64,000 nt of DNA from Gracilibacillus timonensis (GTDB lineage Bacteria > Bacillota > Bacilli > Bacillales > Amphibacillaceae). Shown here piece by piece: positions 33,116 to 40,936 of this stretch (its first letter is position 1; the number at the start of each line of letters is the position of its first letter). The position numbers were made by a program, and so were the translations under genes. The notes under the pieces were generated by a model. It saw only the letters and a list, made by a program, of their open reading frames with translations, had not been told where the DNA came from and did not search any database. Location: NCBI RefSeq assembly GCF_900086715.1, contig NZ_FLKH01000010.1, positions 186,001 through 250,000 of the forward strand. Reading direction: 5' to 3'.

Positions 33116-33409
33116 ATGAAACTTCAATTTGACAACGAACTTGACCTAAATTTAAGGAATGTCCAGTTACGCATCACCAGCTTTTATAAATTTCTCTACC
33201 AAATCAATGATTTGATACTGGGTATTATTTTCTTAATTGGCAGTTTCCTATTTTTCAGTGAATCGACCACCTTTTACGGAACAATTCTATTTGTGATAGG
33301 TAGTGTGCAAATGTTGATTCGGCCAGTGATCTCTATCGTACATGATATTCATATCTCTAAAGTAAAGCAGCAAATGGATAATGACCGTAAAAAAGCTCCT
33401 CGTACTTGA
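33116..33409 (+). CDS. YrhK-domain membrane protein
   Basis: 97 residues with two membrane helices (about 33-52 and 58-77) and the YrhK-like pattern LRNVQLRITSFYKFLYQIND, then LIGSFLFF and IGSVQMLIRP. The frame extends upstream without a ribosome site; the ATG at 33116 has GAAAGGGGAC before it. Function unknown; likely co-transcribed with the YitT gene. Confidence 0.82.
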   Translation: MKLQFDNELDLNLRNVQLRITSFYKFLYQINDLILGIIFLIGSFLFFSESTTFYGTILFVIGSVQMLIRPVISIVHDIHISKVKQQMDNDRKKAPRT

Positions 33410-33423
33410 TGACGAGGGGCTTT
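33392..33423. terminator. bidirectional terminator between convergent genes
   Basis: AAAGCTCCTCGT and ACGAGGGGCTTT pair across 8 bases with A and T runs on both sides, between the YrhK-domain gene and the CorA gene. Confidence 0.85.
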
Positions 33424-33426
33424 CTC

Positions 33427-34374
33427 TTAAAACCAGTTCTTTCGTTTAAAATATAAAATTAACAACGCGCTAATAATCAATATAGCAGCCACAATCGTTA
33501 TATAACCATATGACCAATTCACCCCTGGCATATATTGAAAATTCATGCCGTAAAAACCCGTGATCAGCGATAAAGGCAGGAAAATAGCTGATACCAGTGT
33601 TAATAGCTGCATCACACGATTCATGCGATACGAATTAATCGAGGCATAATTGTCGCGAATATCACCGGTCATCTCCTGTGCTGCTTTAATCATATTCATT
33701 TGTTTAATCATATGATCCTCAATATGATGAAGATAGGCCTGCTGCTTATCCGGCTGGGCAAAGTCTTCTTCCTGCTTTAAACCATCAATTAATTCAAACA
33801 TCGGATGCAGCACTCGCTTCAGCCTGATAATAACGGAGCGAATCCGGAAGACGTCGTCCATTAAATCCTTACTTATCGTAACATCAACATGACGCTCTTC
33901 AAAGGAAAATACATCATCCTCTACCTGATACACATAATCAAAATAGTTATCTACCACCTGATCCAAGATGATGAGGGCGGCGTCTGTCGGTGTTAACGAT
34001 ATCTGGTCAAAGGATTTTAGGACTTGCTCCAAATTACTTAATCCACCCTGTTGGTCTTGACGATAGGTAACAAGGAAGTGCTGCTTCATAAAGATATTAA
34101 TCGCTTTTGCCGTATAATCATGACCATCAATAGCCTGACACGCCAAAAATTGATAGTCTTGGTATGATTTGAATTTCGGACGAGTGATTGTCTTTACTGT
34201 ATCCTCAATTTCCAATGGGTTAAAGTGAAAACTAGTTGATAATAATTGATTTTCTTCCTTAGTAGGCTGCACAAAGTCATACCATACAAAAGACGCGTCC
34301 AGAGGAATGTCTTTCTCTTTAGTTGTTTCCTGCCATTCTCCTGAGGTTGTTTGATATCGAATGAAAACCGCCAT
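33427..34374 (-). CDS. corA: CorA-family magnesium/divalent cation channel
   Basis: 315 residues: large soluble N-terminal domain, long stalk helix (about 160-250) and two C-terminal membrane helices, the first ending in the signature YGMNFQYMPG. It should form a pentameric Mg2+ channel gated by cytoplasmic Mg2+. The stretch after GMN (NFQYMPGVNWSYGY) carries the usual loop between helices. The gene abuts the APH-like gene and may share its transcript. Confidence 0.93.
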   Translation of the reverse strand: MAVFIRYQTTSGEWQETTKEKDIPLDASFVWYDFVQPTKEENQLLSTSFHFNPLEIEDTVKTITRPKFKSYQDYQFLACQAIDGHDYTAKAINIFMKQHFLVTYRQDQQGGLSNLEQVLKSFDQISLTPTDAALIILDQVVDNYFDYVYQVEDDVFSFEERHVDVTISKDLMDDVFRIRSVIIRLKRVLHPMFELIDGLKQEEDFAQPDKQQAYLHHIEDHMIKQMNMIKAAQEMTGDIRDNYASINSYRMNRVMQLLTLVSAIFLPLSLITGFYGMNFQYMPGVNWSYGYITIVAAILIISALLILYFKRKNWF

Positions 34375-34392
34375 TCTGCCCCTCCTTTCTTC

Positions 34393-35334
34393 TCAAGTCT
34401 CTAGCTGCCGAAATTCCTGTAACAATGCTTGTTGAATCTCGCTGTATTCTTCCTCTGTTAATCTATCATACAATAATTGCTCACAAAATTCAGCGATATC
34501 CTCTAAGGAGCGTCTTATTTGATAAAATTGGAGCGCTACTTGATCGATCTCAAATCCTTGATGTGCCTCTTGATAGATTCGCAAAAAATAAGATGAATAA
34601 GGTCGATCAATCATATGAAACAAATCCGCTTCTGGTGGAGCCAGAGTTAATCCTTCCCAATCAATAAGGATCAGATTTTCGGCTGTTTGCATCAAATTCC
34701 AATGATGCAAATCGGTGTGACAAAGCACCATGCGTGGCGGATCAACGATTAATCTTTGTGACAGCTTGGTTACCAGCTTAAAATAGCTGTTCCATGTTTC
34801 AAAATGAGGAGCCAGTATGACTTGAAGCTCTTTTGGTATCTTCCCTGAAGATATCGTTTGAAATAAGTCCGGATAAGGAAGATGGAAATCCTCTTTAAGT
34901 GGTGCTGTCTCAACCGAAATTTCTTTTCCATAACGATGAAGTTCACTCACCATGGAGGCTAATTCACTAACCTGTGGATTGGTTAGTTTTCGATCTCCTA
35001 CCGTGAAGCCATCAATAAACGGATATAACAAATAAACGCCATGCTGATCTTCACAGCTGTATTCACCCTTAATAGTTTGAAGAGATACTGCCATTTTCCC
35101 CGCTAGTCTGCTATGCTGATCTAACCATTTTGTCACTGGTACATAGTCAGCAATGCTCGCTGTTAATACAGGTGTGGAGGCGCGCTGTTGTTCATAAACC
35201 TTTAAGAAATATTTCTTCTCCTCTTCCGTAATAAGCAGAAAGGCAAGTGCAGCCCATCCGCCTGTCACTTGCCTTATCTGTTTTATTTTCAGTCCATAGT
35301 TTTGTTCGATGGTTTGTTGCATTATTTTTTGCAT
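34393..35334 (-). CDS. APH-fold phosphotransferase
   Basis: About 313 residues, aminoglycoside-phosphotransferase/choline kinase fold: N-lobe with GGWAALAFL and KYFLKVYEQ (ATP lysine), catalytic loop LCHTDLHHWNLM and metal-binding LIDWEG. These residues are intact, so it should phosphorylate a small molecule with ATP. It lacks clear features of a known drug-resistance subfamily; the Brenner-type motif HTDLHxxN is shared with spectinomycin kinases and homoserine or fructosamine kinases. Start uncertain among GTG 35337, ATG 35334 and ATG 35322. Confidence 0.8.
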   Translation of the reverse strand: MQKIMQQTIEQNYGLKIKQIRQVTGGWAALAFLLITEEEKKYFLKVYEQQRASTPVLTASIADYVPVTKWLDQHSRLAGKMAVSLQTIKGEYSCEDQHGVYLLYPFIDGFTVGDRKLTNPQVSELASMVSELHRYGKEISVETAPLKEDFHLPYPDLFQTISSGKIPKELQVILAPHFETWNSYFKLVTKLSQRLIVDPPRMVLCHTDLHHWNLMQTAENLILIDWEGLTLAPPEADLFHMIDRPYSSYFLRIYQEAHQGFEIDQVALQFYQIRRSLEDIAEFCEQLLYDRLTEEEYSEIQQALLQEFRQLET

Positions 35335-35367
35335 CACCTAACTGTCCCCTTTCAGAGAATGCACCAT

Positions 35368-37389
35368 TTAAGAAATATGCTGCTTATTTTTGCCCAACTG
35401 CATTTGATACATCTTGAAGTATTCGCCCTCTTTCGCTAACAAGGACACATGATTACCTTGCTCAATAATTTCGCCATGCTGCAATACAAAGATTTTGTCT
35501 GCTTGTTGAATCGTTGACAAGCGATGGGCAATCACAAGCGTGGTTCTTCCCTTTTTCAAGACTTGCAATGCTTGTTGAATCATTCCCTCGGTTTCAGTAT
35601 CGATATTGGCAGTGGCTTCATCAAGGATCAAGATAGCCGGATCAAAGGCCAGAGCACGGGCAAAGGATAATAATTGTCGCTGTCCGGTAGAAAATTCATT
35701 TCCCTTTTCCTTGACCGGTTCATCATATTGTCTTGGTAGTTTTTCAATAAACTTATCTGCTCCAACGGCTTTCAATGCCGCAATGGCTGCTTCACGACTG
35801 ACGGCTGGATCATTCATCGTAATATTGGACAAAATCGTACCGGTAAAAATAAATGGATCTTGCAGCACGATACCAATGTGCTGACGCATCTGTTGTTTGG
35901 AATAGTTTCGTGTATCCTCTCCATCGATCAGAATACGACCATGCACCGGATCATAAAAGCGGAACAGTAGGTTCATGATCGTACTTTTTCCAGAACCGGT
36001 ATGACCGACAAAGGCAGCTGTTTCTCCTGCCTGAATGGAAAAATCAAGTTCTTGCAACACATAATCATCTTTTTTATAGGCGAAAGAAACCTGGTCAAAG
36101 ACAACCTTGCCTTGATAACGAGGGATTGCTTGATGATTCATCGGCTCCCCTTCTTCATCAAGCAGGTGGAATACCCTGCTGCCAGAGGCTCTTGCTTGCT
36201 CCAACTGTTCCAGCTGACTAGCCATTTGATTCATTGGTTCAAATAAACGGTTGATCAGATCGACTAAGGCGTACAATAAACCTGCCGATATAAGTGTTGT
36301 ACCGTCCAACGCCACATTTCCAAAATAAAGGATGAAGGCCACAAACGCAACATTTCGTAACAAATCGACTAAATTAAATGAAGTTGCAGCATTAAAAGTA
36401 TTCATTTTCGTTTGATAGGTACGCTGCTTCTCATTTAATGTTTCAAATTCACCCATCATACGGTTCGTTTGATCATAGGCTTGAATCATCGTCATCCCTT
36501 GAATCGATTCGTTAATATTCGCATTAATATGGCTATTCGTTTCACGGATCACCCGATTGTAATGCCCGCCAATTTTCTTATAGACGCGCATCCAAATTAC
36601 CAGTATTGGTACAAGCACCAAGGCAATCAGGCCAATCTTGACATCCAAAATAAACAAGGCAACAAAAATCCCCAGCATATAAATACTTCCAGAGGCAAAC
36701 ACCTCCAACACCTTGACATAGAGTTCCCTAATCGCTTCCGTATCATTGGTCACCCTTGCCAGAATCCTCCCAGCCGGCTGATCGACAAAATATTTAACCG
36801 GTAAACGCTGGATATGATGAAAGACATCCTTACGCATTTTCTGAATAATCCGATTAGAGGCGTACTGTAGCAAATACGTCTTGTAATAAATGAAGATGGA
36901 AGCAATTAAGATCAGGCCGATATATAGCGCCAACAGCCCGACAATCGGCAGCACCTCCCCTTGGAAAAAGGACAATACTTCTCCTGTAGAGAGCTGACTG
37001 CCATTCACTTCGATCTGTTCTCCTTGATAGTCTAAGGTAATCTTTGTCTCATCTGCTTCGACAAAGGCAGCTTCTAGCGGTACCTCCCCTTCCAGTAAAT
37101 AATAATGCAGACCATCTTGAAAAAGGGTAATCATTGCACCATCCTCTTGCTCGATACGATCGATGCGCTGGTAATATTGGCCCTGCCATTCTACACCAGT
37201 CTGGTCATCCGTCTCCACATATTGATTGGCAACCCCGGTGATGTGCTGATCGATCAAATGCTTGGCAATAAACGGTCCTGATAACTCCAGACCTACCGCA
37301 AAAATCAAACAAACAAGCCCAATCATAATGGTTTTCTTGAAATATAAAGCATAACGAAATAACCGCTTTTCTGTTGTTTGTTTTTCCAT
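35368..37389 (-). CDS. bmrD: heterodimeric ABC exporter subunit BmrD (YheH)
   Basis: 673 residues, exactly the size of B. subtilis BmrD: six membrane helices with an extra extracytoplasmic domain between helices 1 and 2 (about 50-135), then a nucleotide-binding domain. Walker A GHTGSGKST, Walker B with catalytic Glu (LILDEAT), but a changed signature (FSTGQ for LSGGQ). In a heterodimer this makes one consensus and one degenerate ATP site. With BmrC it should export drugs. The stop of bmrC and the start here overlap by one base (TGATG). Confidence 0.9.
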   Translation of the reverse strand: MEKQTTEKRLFRYALYFKKTIMIGLVCLIFAVGLELSGPFIAKHLIDQHITGVANQYVETDDQTGVEWQGQYYQRIDRIEQEDGAMITLFQDGLHYYLLEGEVPLEAAFVEADETKITLDYQGEQIEVNGSQLSTGEVLSFFQGEVLPIVGLLALYIGLILIASIFIYYKTYLLQYASNRIIQKMRKDVFHHIQRLPVKYFVDQPAGRILARVTNDTEAIRELYVKVLEVFASGSIYMLGIFVALFILDVKIGLIALVLVPILVIWMRVYKKIGGHYNRVIRETNSHINANINESIQGMTMIQAYDQTNRMMGEFETLNEKQRTYQTKMNTFNAATSFNLVDLLRNVAFVAFILYFGNVALDGTTLISAGLLYALVDLINRLFEPMNQMASQLEQLEQARASGSRVFHLLDEEGEPMNHQAIPRYQGKVVFDQVSFAYKKDDYVLQELDFSIQAGETAAFVGHTGSGKSTIMNLLFRFYDPVHGRILIDGEDTRNYSKQQMRQHIGIVLQDPFIFTGTILSNITMNDPAVSREAAIAALKAVGADKFIEKLPRQYDEPVKEKGNEFSTGQRQLLSFARALAFDPAILILDEATANIDTETEGMIQQALQVLKKGRTTLVIAHRLSTIQQADKIFVLQHGEIIEQGNHVSLLAKEGEYFKMYQMQLGKNKQHIS

Positions 37390-39134
37390 CAGTTCTCACC
37401 TTCTTCCATCTGTTGGATCAGGAATTGGTGGTAATACCAGCCACGTTCCTGCATTAGTTGTTGGTGCCCGCCGTGTTCGGTGATTTCTCCATTTTCCAGA
37501 ACAATGATCTGGTCAGCATGGGTCACGGCAGACAGGCGGTGGGCAACAATGATCGTCGTTTTATTGGTACGCTCTTGTTTTAAGTGATCAATAATATTCG
37601 CTTCTGTTTTACCATCCACCGCCGATAAGGAATCATCGAGAATCAATATTTCTGGATCTCTGATAAGTGCTCTCGCTAATGACACCCGTTGTTTTTGCCC
37701 ACCAGATAGCGTAACACCGCTCTCTCCAACCATTGTATTTAGACCATCAGGCAGGTTCTCTATATCAGACTGAAGTGCGGTTTTTTCTAAAATTTGTTGA
37801 ATGTCCGCATCGGTAGCTTGCGGATTTCCGAAAAGAATATTTTCTTTGACAGTTTTGGAAAATAGGATATGATCTTGTGGCACATAACCAATCCATTGGC
37901 GTGTTTTCTCCAAAGCTATTCGCTCAATTGGTACCTGGTTAATCCGCAACTCTCCCTTGTCTGCTGCTGGATATTCTTTTAATAACTGCTTCACCAGTGT
38001 TGTTTTTCCTGCACCAGTTAATCCAACCACACCAATCGTCTCACCACGCTTGATGTCTAAATTAATCTGCTGCAATGACGGCATGGTAGCAGTTGGATAT
38101 TCAAAAGTAATATCTTGAAAGGTGATGTTATCTGGTCTTACCACGTCGATGGGCTGTTCCGGATTTTTGACGTCTGCCTTTTGCCGTAACACATTGTCGA
38201 TTCGATCTAATGAGGCATTCCCTCTTTGCATCACATTAATTAGTTCTCCCATCGCAAACATCGGCCAAATCAACATTCCTAAATAAACGTTAAAGGCAAC
38301 CAGCTGTCCCATCGTGATATCTCCCTGAATAATTAAATAAGCACCATAACCTAAGCCTATCGTGTAAGACACACCTACTAATATTTTAATCGTAGGTTCA
38401 AATAAGGCATCCAATCGGGCGACGGCGATATTTTTTTGAAACACTTCTTCCGCTTTATCGTTAAATCGCTGTTCATCCGATTTTTCCTGCACAAATGCGC
38501 GAATGACCCGCACACCTTGAATCGATTCTAGTGTGTTATTGTTTAACTCGCTAAATAAGGCCTGTGCTTCCATAAAACGCAGATGAATTTTCGCGCCATA
38601 CTTTTGCACAATGTATGCCATAATCGGAAGCGGCAGTAACGTTGCCAGGGTTAATTTCCAATCAATGATAATAAACATAATTCCGATAATAAACGCCATA
38701 AAGACGGTGGAGTCAATCAAGGTCAGGATTCCAAAACCAGCCGTTGCCCCTACGGCACGCAGGTCATTGGTGGACCTCGCCATCAGGTCGCCTGTTCGAT
38801 ATCGGCTGTAAAAGGACGGGGTCATCTTCATAAAGTGATTCATTAAACGCGAACGCATCTTTCTTTCCAATAGAATAGCCCTACCAAATAAAGCGTGCCC
38901 CCAAAAGAACGAGAGTACATAGATAATCACCATCAAGGCAACAAACAGCCACACGGATTTCATTAGGCTTGCTTGCGTTAATTGATTGGACTGAATGCCA
39001 TCAATAACATCGCCTGCAATCATAGGAGGAATCGTAAATAACACACTAGAGACAATGATGGCGATAATCGCCAGCGTATAACGCAGCCATTGCTCTTTGA
39101 AATACCAAGATAACTTTCTCATCACACTAAACAT
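37389..39134 (-). CDS. bmrC: heterodimeric ABC exporter subunit BmrC (YheI)
   Basis: 581 residues: six-helix transmembrane domain and nucleotide-binding domain with Walker A GLTGAGKTT, intact LSGGQKQR signature, but the catalytic Glu after Walker B is Asp (LILDDSLS), the mark of the degenerate half of BmrCD. It forms a multidrug exporter with the next gene. The B. subtilis pair is induced by ribosome-targeting antibiotics through attenuation in a leader; a terminator hairpin and upstream promoter are also present here. AAAGGGGG lies 7 bases before the ATG. Confidence 0.92.
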   Translation of the reverse strand: MFSVMRKLSWYFKEQWLRYTLAIIAIIVSSVLFTIPPMIAGDVIDGIQSNQLTQASLMKSVWLFVALMVIIYVLSFFWGHALFGRAILLERKMRSRLMNHFMKMTPSFYSRYRTGDLMARSTNDLRAVGATAGFGILTLIDSTVFMAFIIGIMFIIIDWKLTLATLLPLPIMAYIVQKYGAKIHLRFMEAQALFSELNNNTLESIQGVRVIRAFVQEKSDEQRFNDKAEEVFQKNIAVARLDALFEPTIKILVGVSYTIGLGYGAYLIIQGDITMGQLVAFNVYLGMLIWPMFAMGELINVMQRGNASLDRIDNVLRQKADVKNPEQPIDVVRPDNITFQDITFEYPTATMPSLQQINLDIKRGETIGVVGLTGAGKTTLVKQLLKEYPAADKGELRINQVPIERIALEKTRQWIGYVPQDHILFSKTVKENILFGNPQATDADIQQILEKTALQSDIENLPDGLNTMVGESGVTLSGGQKQRVSLARALIRDPEILILDDSLSAVDGKTEANIIDHLKQERTNKTTIIVAHRLSAVTHADQIIVLENGEITEHGGHQQLMQERGWYYHQFLIQQMEEGEN

Positions 39135-39160
39135 TTTGCTTTCCCCCTTTTTCTATACAT

Positions 39161-39192
39161 AAAAAACACACCTGACCGTGGCCAGATGTGTT
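39161..39192 (-). terminator. attenuator in the bmrC leader
   Basis: On the minus strand AACACATCTG pairs with CAGGTGTGTT (one mismatch, 8-base loop) and runs into TTTTTT, ending 27 bases before the bmrC start. A second hairpin with GTCGCG and CGCGGC stems lies just upstream (about 39214-39239) and could compete with it. Its place between promoter and gene implies transcription attenuation. Confidence 0.8.
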
Positions 39193-39252
39193 GCATCCAT
39201 ACGAATAAATAAAGCCGCGCTTCCTGTTATTTACGCGACCAAAGATATGACA

Positions 39253-39282
39253 ATTATACTAAAGAATGGATATAAACGTCAG
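39253..39282 (-). promoter_or_regulatory. promoter of bmrCD
   Basis: CTGACG and a perfect TATAAT separated by 18 bases on the minus strand; transcription would begin near 39246, giving a leader of about 110 bases containing the attenuator. Confidence 0.6.
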
Positions 39283-39527
39283 CAGTTTCCGGATGTGGTC
39301 ACGCAATAATGATTCCTATTCAATTGATTGACGTGTTTCTTTGTTCGATTAATCATCGTGAACGTGACCTCCTTTTCTTTATTCTTAAGAAAGTATACCC
39401 TTTCATGTGGGAGATTGCAATACCTAAATAGTTATTTTTTTGTAAAATGGGGGGAGGGAAGACGGGGCTTTCGTTCTTATGAACTGGGGAATGCGATTGG
39501 CGCTTCCCCACAGTCCACGAGATGAAT

Positions 39528-39740
39528 CTTACAGACAAAAATCGTGCATTCGCGAAATTCTGTCCGTAAGAATGGATCTTACAGACAAAAAATCGTGCAA
39601 TCACGAAATGCTGTCCGTAAGAATGGATCTTACAGACAAAAAATCGTGCATTCGTGAAATTCTGTCTGTAAGAATGAATCTTACAGACAAAAAATCGTGC
39701 AATCACGAAATGCTGTCCGTAAGAATCCATTCTTATGGAC
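39528..39740. repeat. array of four 51-bp palindromic repeats (type A)
   Basis: Four units beginning CTTACAGACAAAAAATCGTG at 39528, 39578, 39629 and 39680 (spacing 50, 51, 51), each ending GCTGTCCGTAAGAATGGAT. Each is an imperfect palindrome: CTTACAGACA with TGTCCGTAAG outside, TCGTG with CACGA inside. A fifth, inverted and partial unit follows (39722-39760). The first 40 bases before the array (39488-39530) resemble the remnant at 28214. It shares its core with the array at 50796. Confidence 0.85.
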
Positions 39741-39804
39741 AACATTTCACGAGCTAGTGATTTTAACGATTGAGATCATTCCCGGCCCAATAATGACCCC
39801 ACCT

Positions 39805-40329
39805 CTATGCACTGGTTGATAGGGTTAGCTCATCTTTTTCAATATAATAATCTTTCAACAATTGTCTTACGCGAAACACCCTAGTCTTAACCGCTCCCTG
39901 ACTGATATGCAGACGATCGGCAATTTGCTGGTCATCTAGTTCTAAGCTGATTTTCAAATGGAAAACAGCTAATAATTTTGGACGATTGCCAAGGCATTGT
40001 TCCATTTCTTCTAACATCAAGGAACTATTTAAGCTTTCTTCAACAAAGTTTCGAGCTAATAATGTCATTTCCTCCATCCAGCCGGGCTCCTCAAACAAAT
40101 ACATCTGATGCCGTTTATCTTTACGCAACTGATCGATTGCCGTCCTCTTCGTAATCGTTTTTAACCATGATCCTAACTTTTCTACTTGAGTAAGCTGAGG
40201 GCCTTGCCTGAACACCTTGATCCATGCTTCTTGAACGATATCCTCTGCCTTTTGCTTATCTTTGACAACTTGCATGGCTGTATAATACATCATCGCTTGA
40301 AATTGCTCGACCATTTTTTCAAACATCAC
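39805..40329 (-). CDS. ECF-type RNA polymerase sigma factor
   Basis: 174 residues with sigma region 2 (AMMYYTAMQVVKDKQKAEDIVQEAWIKVF, residues 12-40, WIKVF in the -10 contact helix) and region 4 (LDDQQIADRLHISQGAVKTRV, residues about 130-150). No anti-sigma gene follows, unusual for this class; instead a lipoprotein is encoded directly upstream. GGAGGG precedes GTG/ATG starts. A perfect TTACA-N4-TGTAA box in front of the lipoprotein gene suggests the pair is under the neighbouring Bce response regulator. Confidence 0.88.
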   Translation of the reverse strand: MMFEKMVEQFQAMMYYTAMQVVKDKQKAEDIVQEAWIKVFRQGPQLTQVEKLGSWLKTITKRTAIDQLRKDKRHQMYLFEEPGWMEEMTLLARNFVEESLNSSLMLEEMEQCLGNRPKLLAVFHLKISLELDDQQIADRLHISQGAVKTRVFRVRQLLKDYYIEKDELTLSTSA

Positions 40330-40359
40330 GTTATCTCTCCCTCCATCTTTTCGGCCAGC

Positions 40360-40845
40360 TTACTCCACTTCTAACTGTACTTCTCCGTCAAGATTTTCTC
40401 CTTCTATACTTAGATACTCCCAGCCGCTATTTAAGTCAATAGTGGTGGTATGCTCGCCTGCCTCATCGAACAATACCTTTTTTCCCGAATCGACTGTATT
40501 CCAATATATTCTGACTTCCCCATGCTGTATATCGGCTTGAAAAGTGATAGTGAGTGTTCCATCAGCTTCCTGATCGAGCGAGGCACCACCGAATAAATTT
40601 TCCGATTGGGAGAACTGTTGATAGGTTGCCTGATAGGTTCCGGTATACTTGCCTTCCTCAAAAGTCCGCTCTCCCTTTAAGGATCTATCTGAGGTAAGGG
40701 CATCATCACCAAACCAATGAGTAATGGTGTCCCCTGCCTTCCGAATACCCTCTGTGAATATATTCTCCTCGTCAGATCCTGTCCCGCCACACCCCATCAA
40801 TAATAAAAAGGCCATCGTTGCAGGCATCCACCGTAGTGCTTTCAT
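40360..40845 (-). CDS. lipoprotein co-transcribed with ECF sigma factor
   Basis: 161-residue lipoprotein: lipobox LLMGCG, spacer, then a beta-rich domain (KYTGTYQATYQQFS and a C-terminal part with EVRIYWNTVDSGKK and LSIEGENLDGEVQLEVE). No family recognised. It ends 30 bases before the sigma gene and starts behind AAAGGTGAGG. It may be a sensor or an output of the envelope-stress response; the lack of an anti-sigma factor leaves it as a candidate regulator, unproven. Confidence 0.75.
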   Translation of the reverse strand: MKALRWMPATMAFLLLMGCGGTGSDEENIFTEGIRKAGDTITHWFGDDALTSDRSLKGERTFEEGKYTGTYQATYQQFSQSENLFGGASLDQEADGTLTITFQADIQHGEVRIYWNTVDSGKKVLFDEAGEHTTTIDLNSGWEYLSIEGENLDGEVQLEVE

Positions 40846-40912
40846 TTTATCCTCACCTTTCCAATATATCGTTTTTTATCAAAAGGAAACATCGATTACC
40901 CTTTCTGTTTCC

Positions 40913-40926
40913 TTACAATGTTGTAA
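40913..40926. promoter_or_regulatory. BceR-type operator box before lipoprotein-sigma operon
   Basis: TTACA-ATGT-TGTAA, a perfect match to the inverted repeat TnACA-N4-TGTAA recognised by Bce-type response regulators, 67 bases before the lipoprotein start. An additional GGAAACA/TGTTTCC repeat lies at 40885-40912. Confidence 0.65.
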
Positions 40927-40936
40927 GATAAAGCTA

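Noticed and set aside
39479-39757. Repetitive open frame with LSVRMDLTDKK units across the type A array
   Set aside because: It arises from a 51-bp palindromic repeat whose length is a multiple of three; there is no ribosome site and the same peptide can be read on the opposite strand of the other array.
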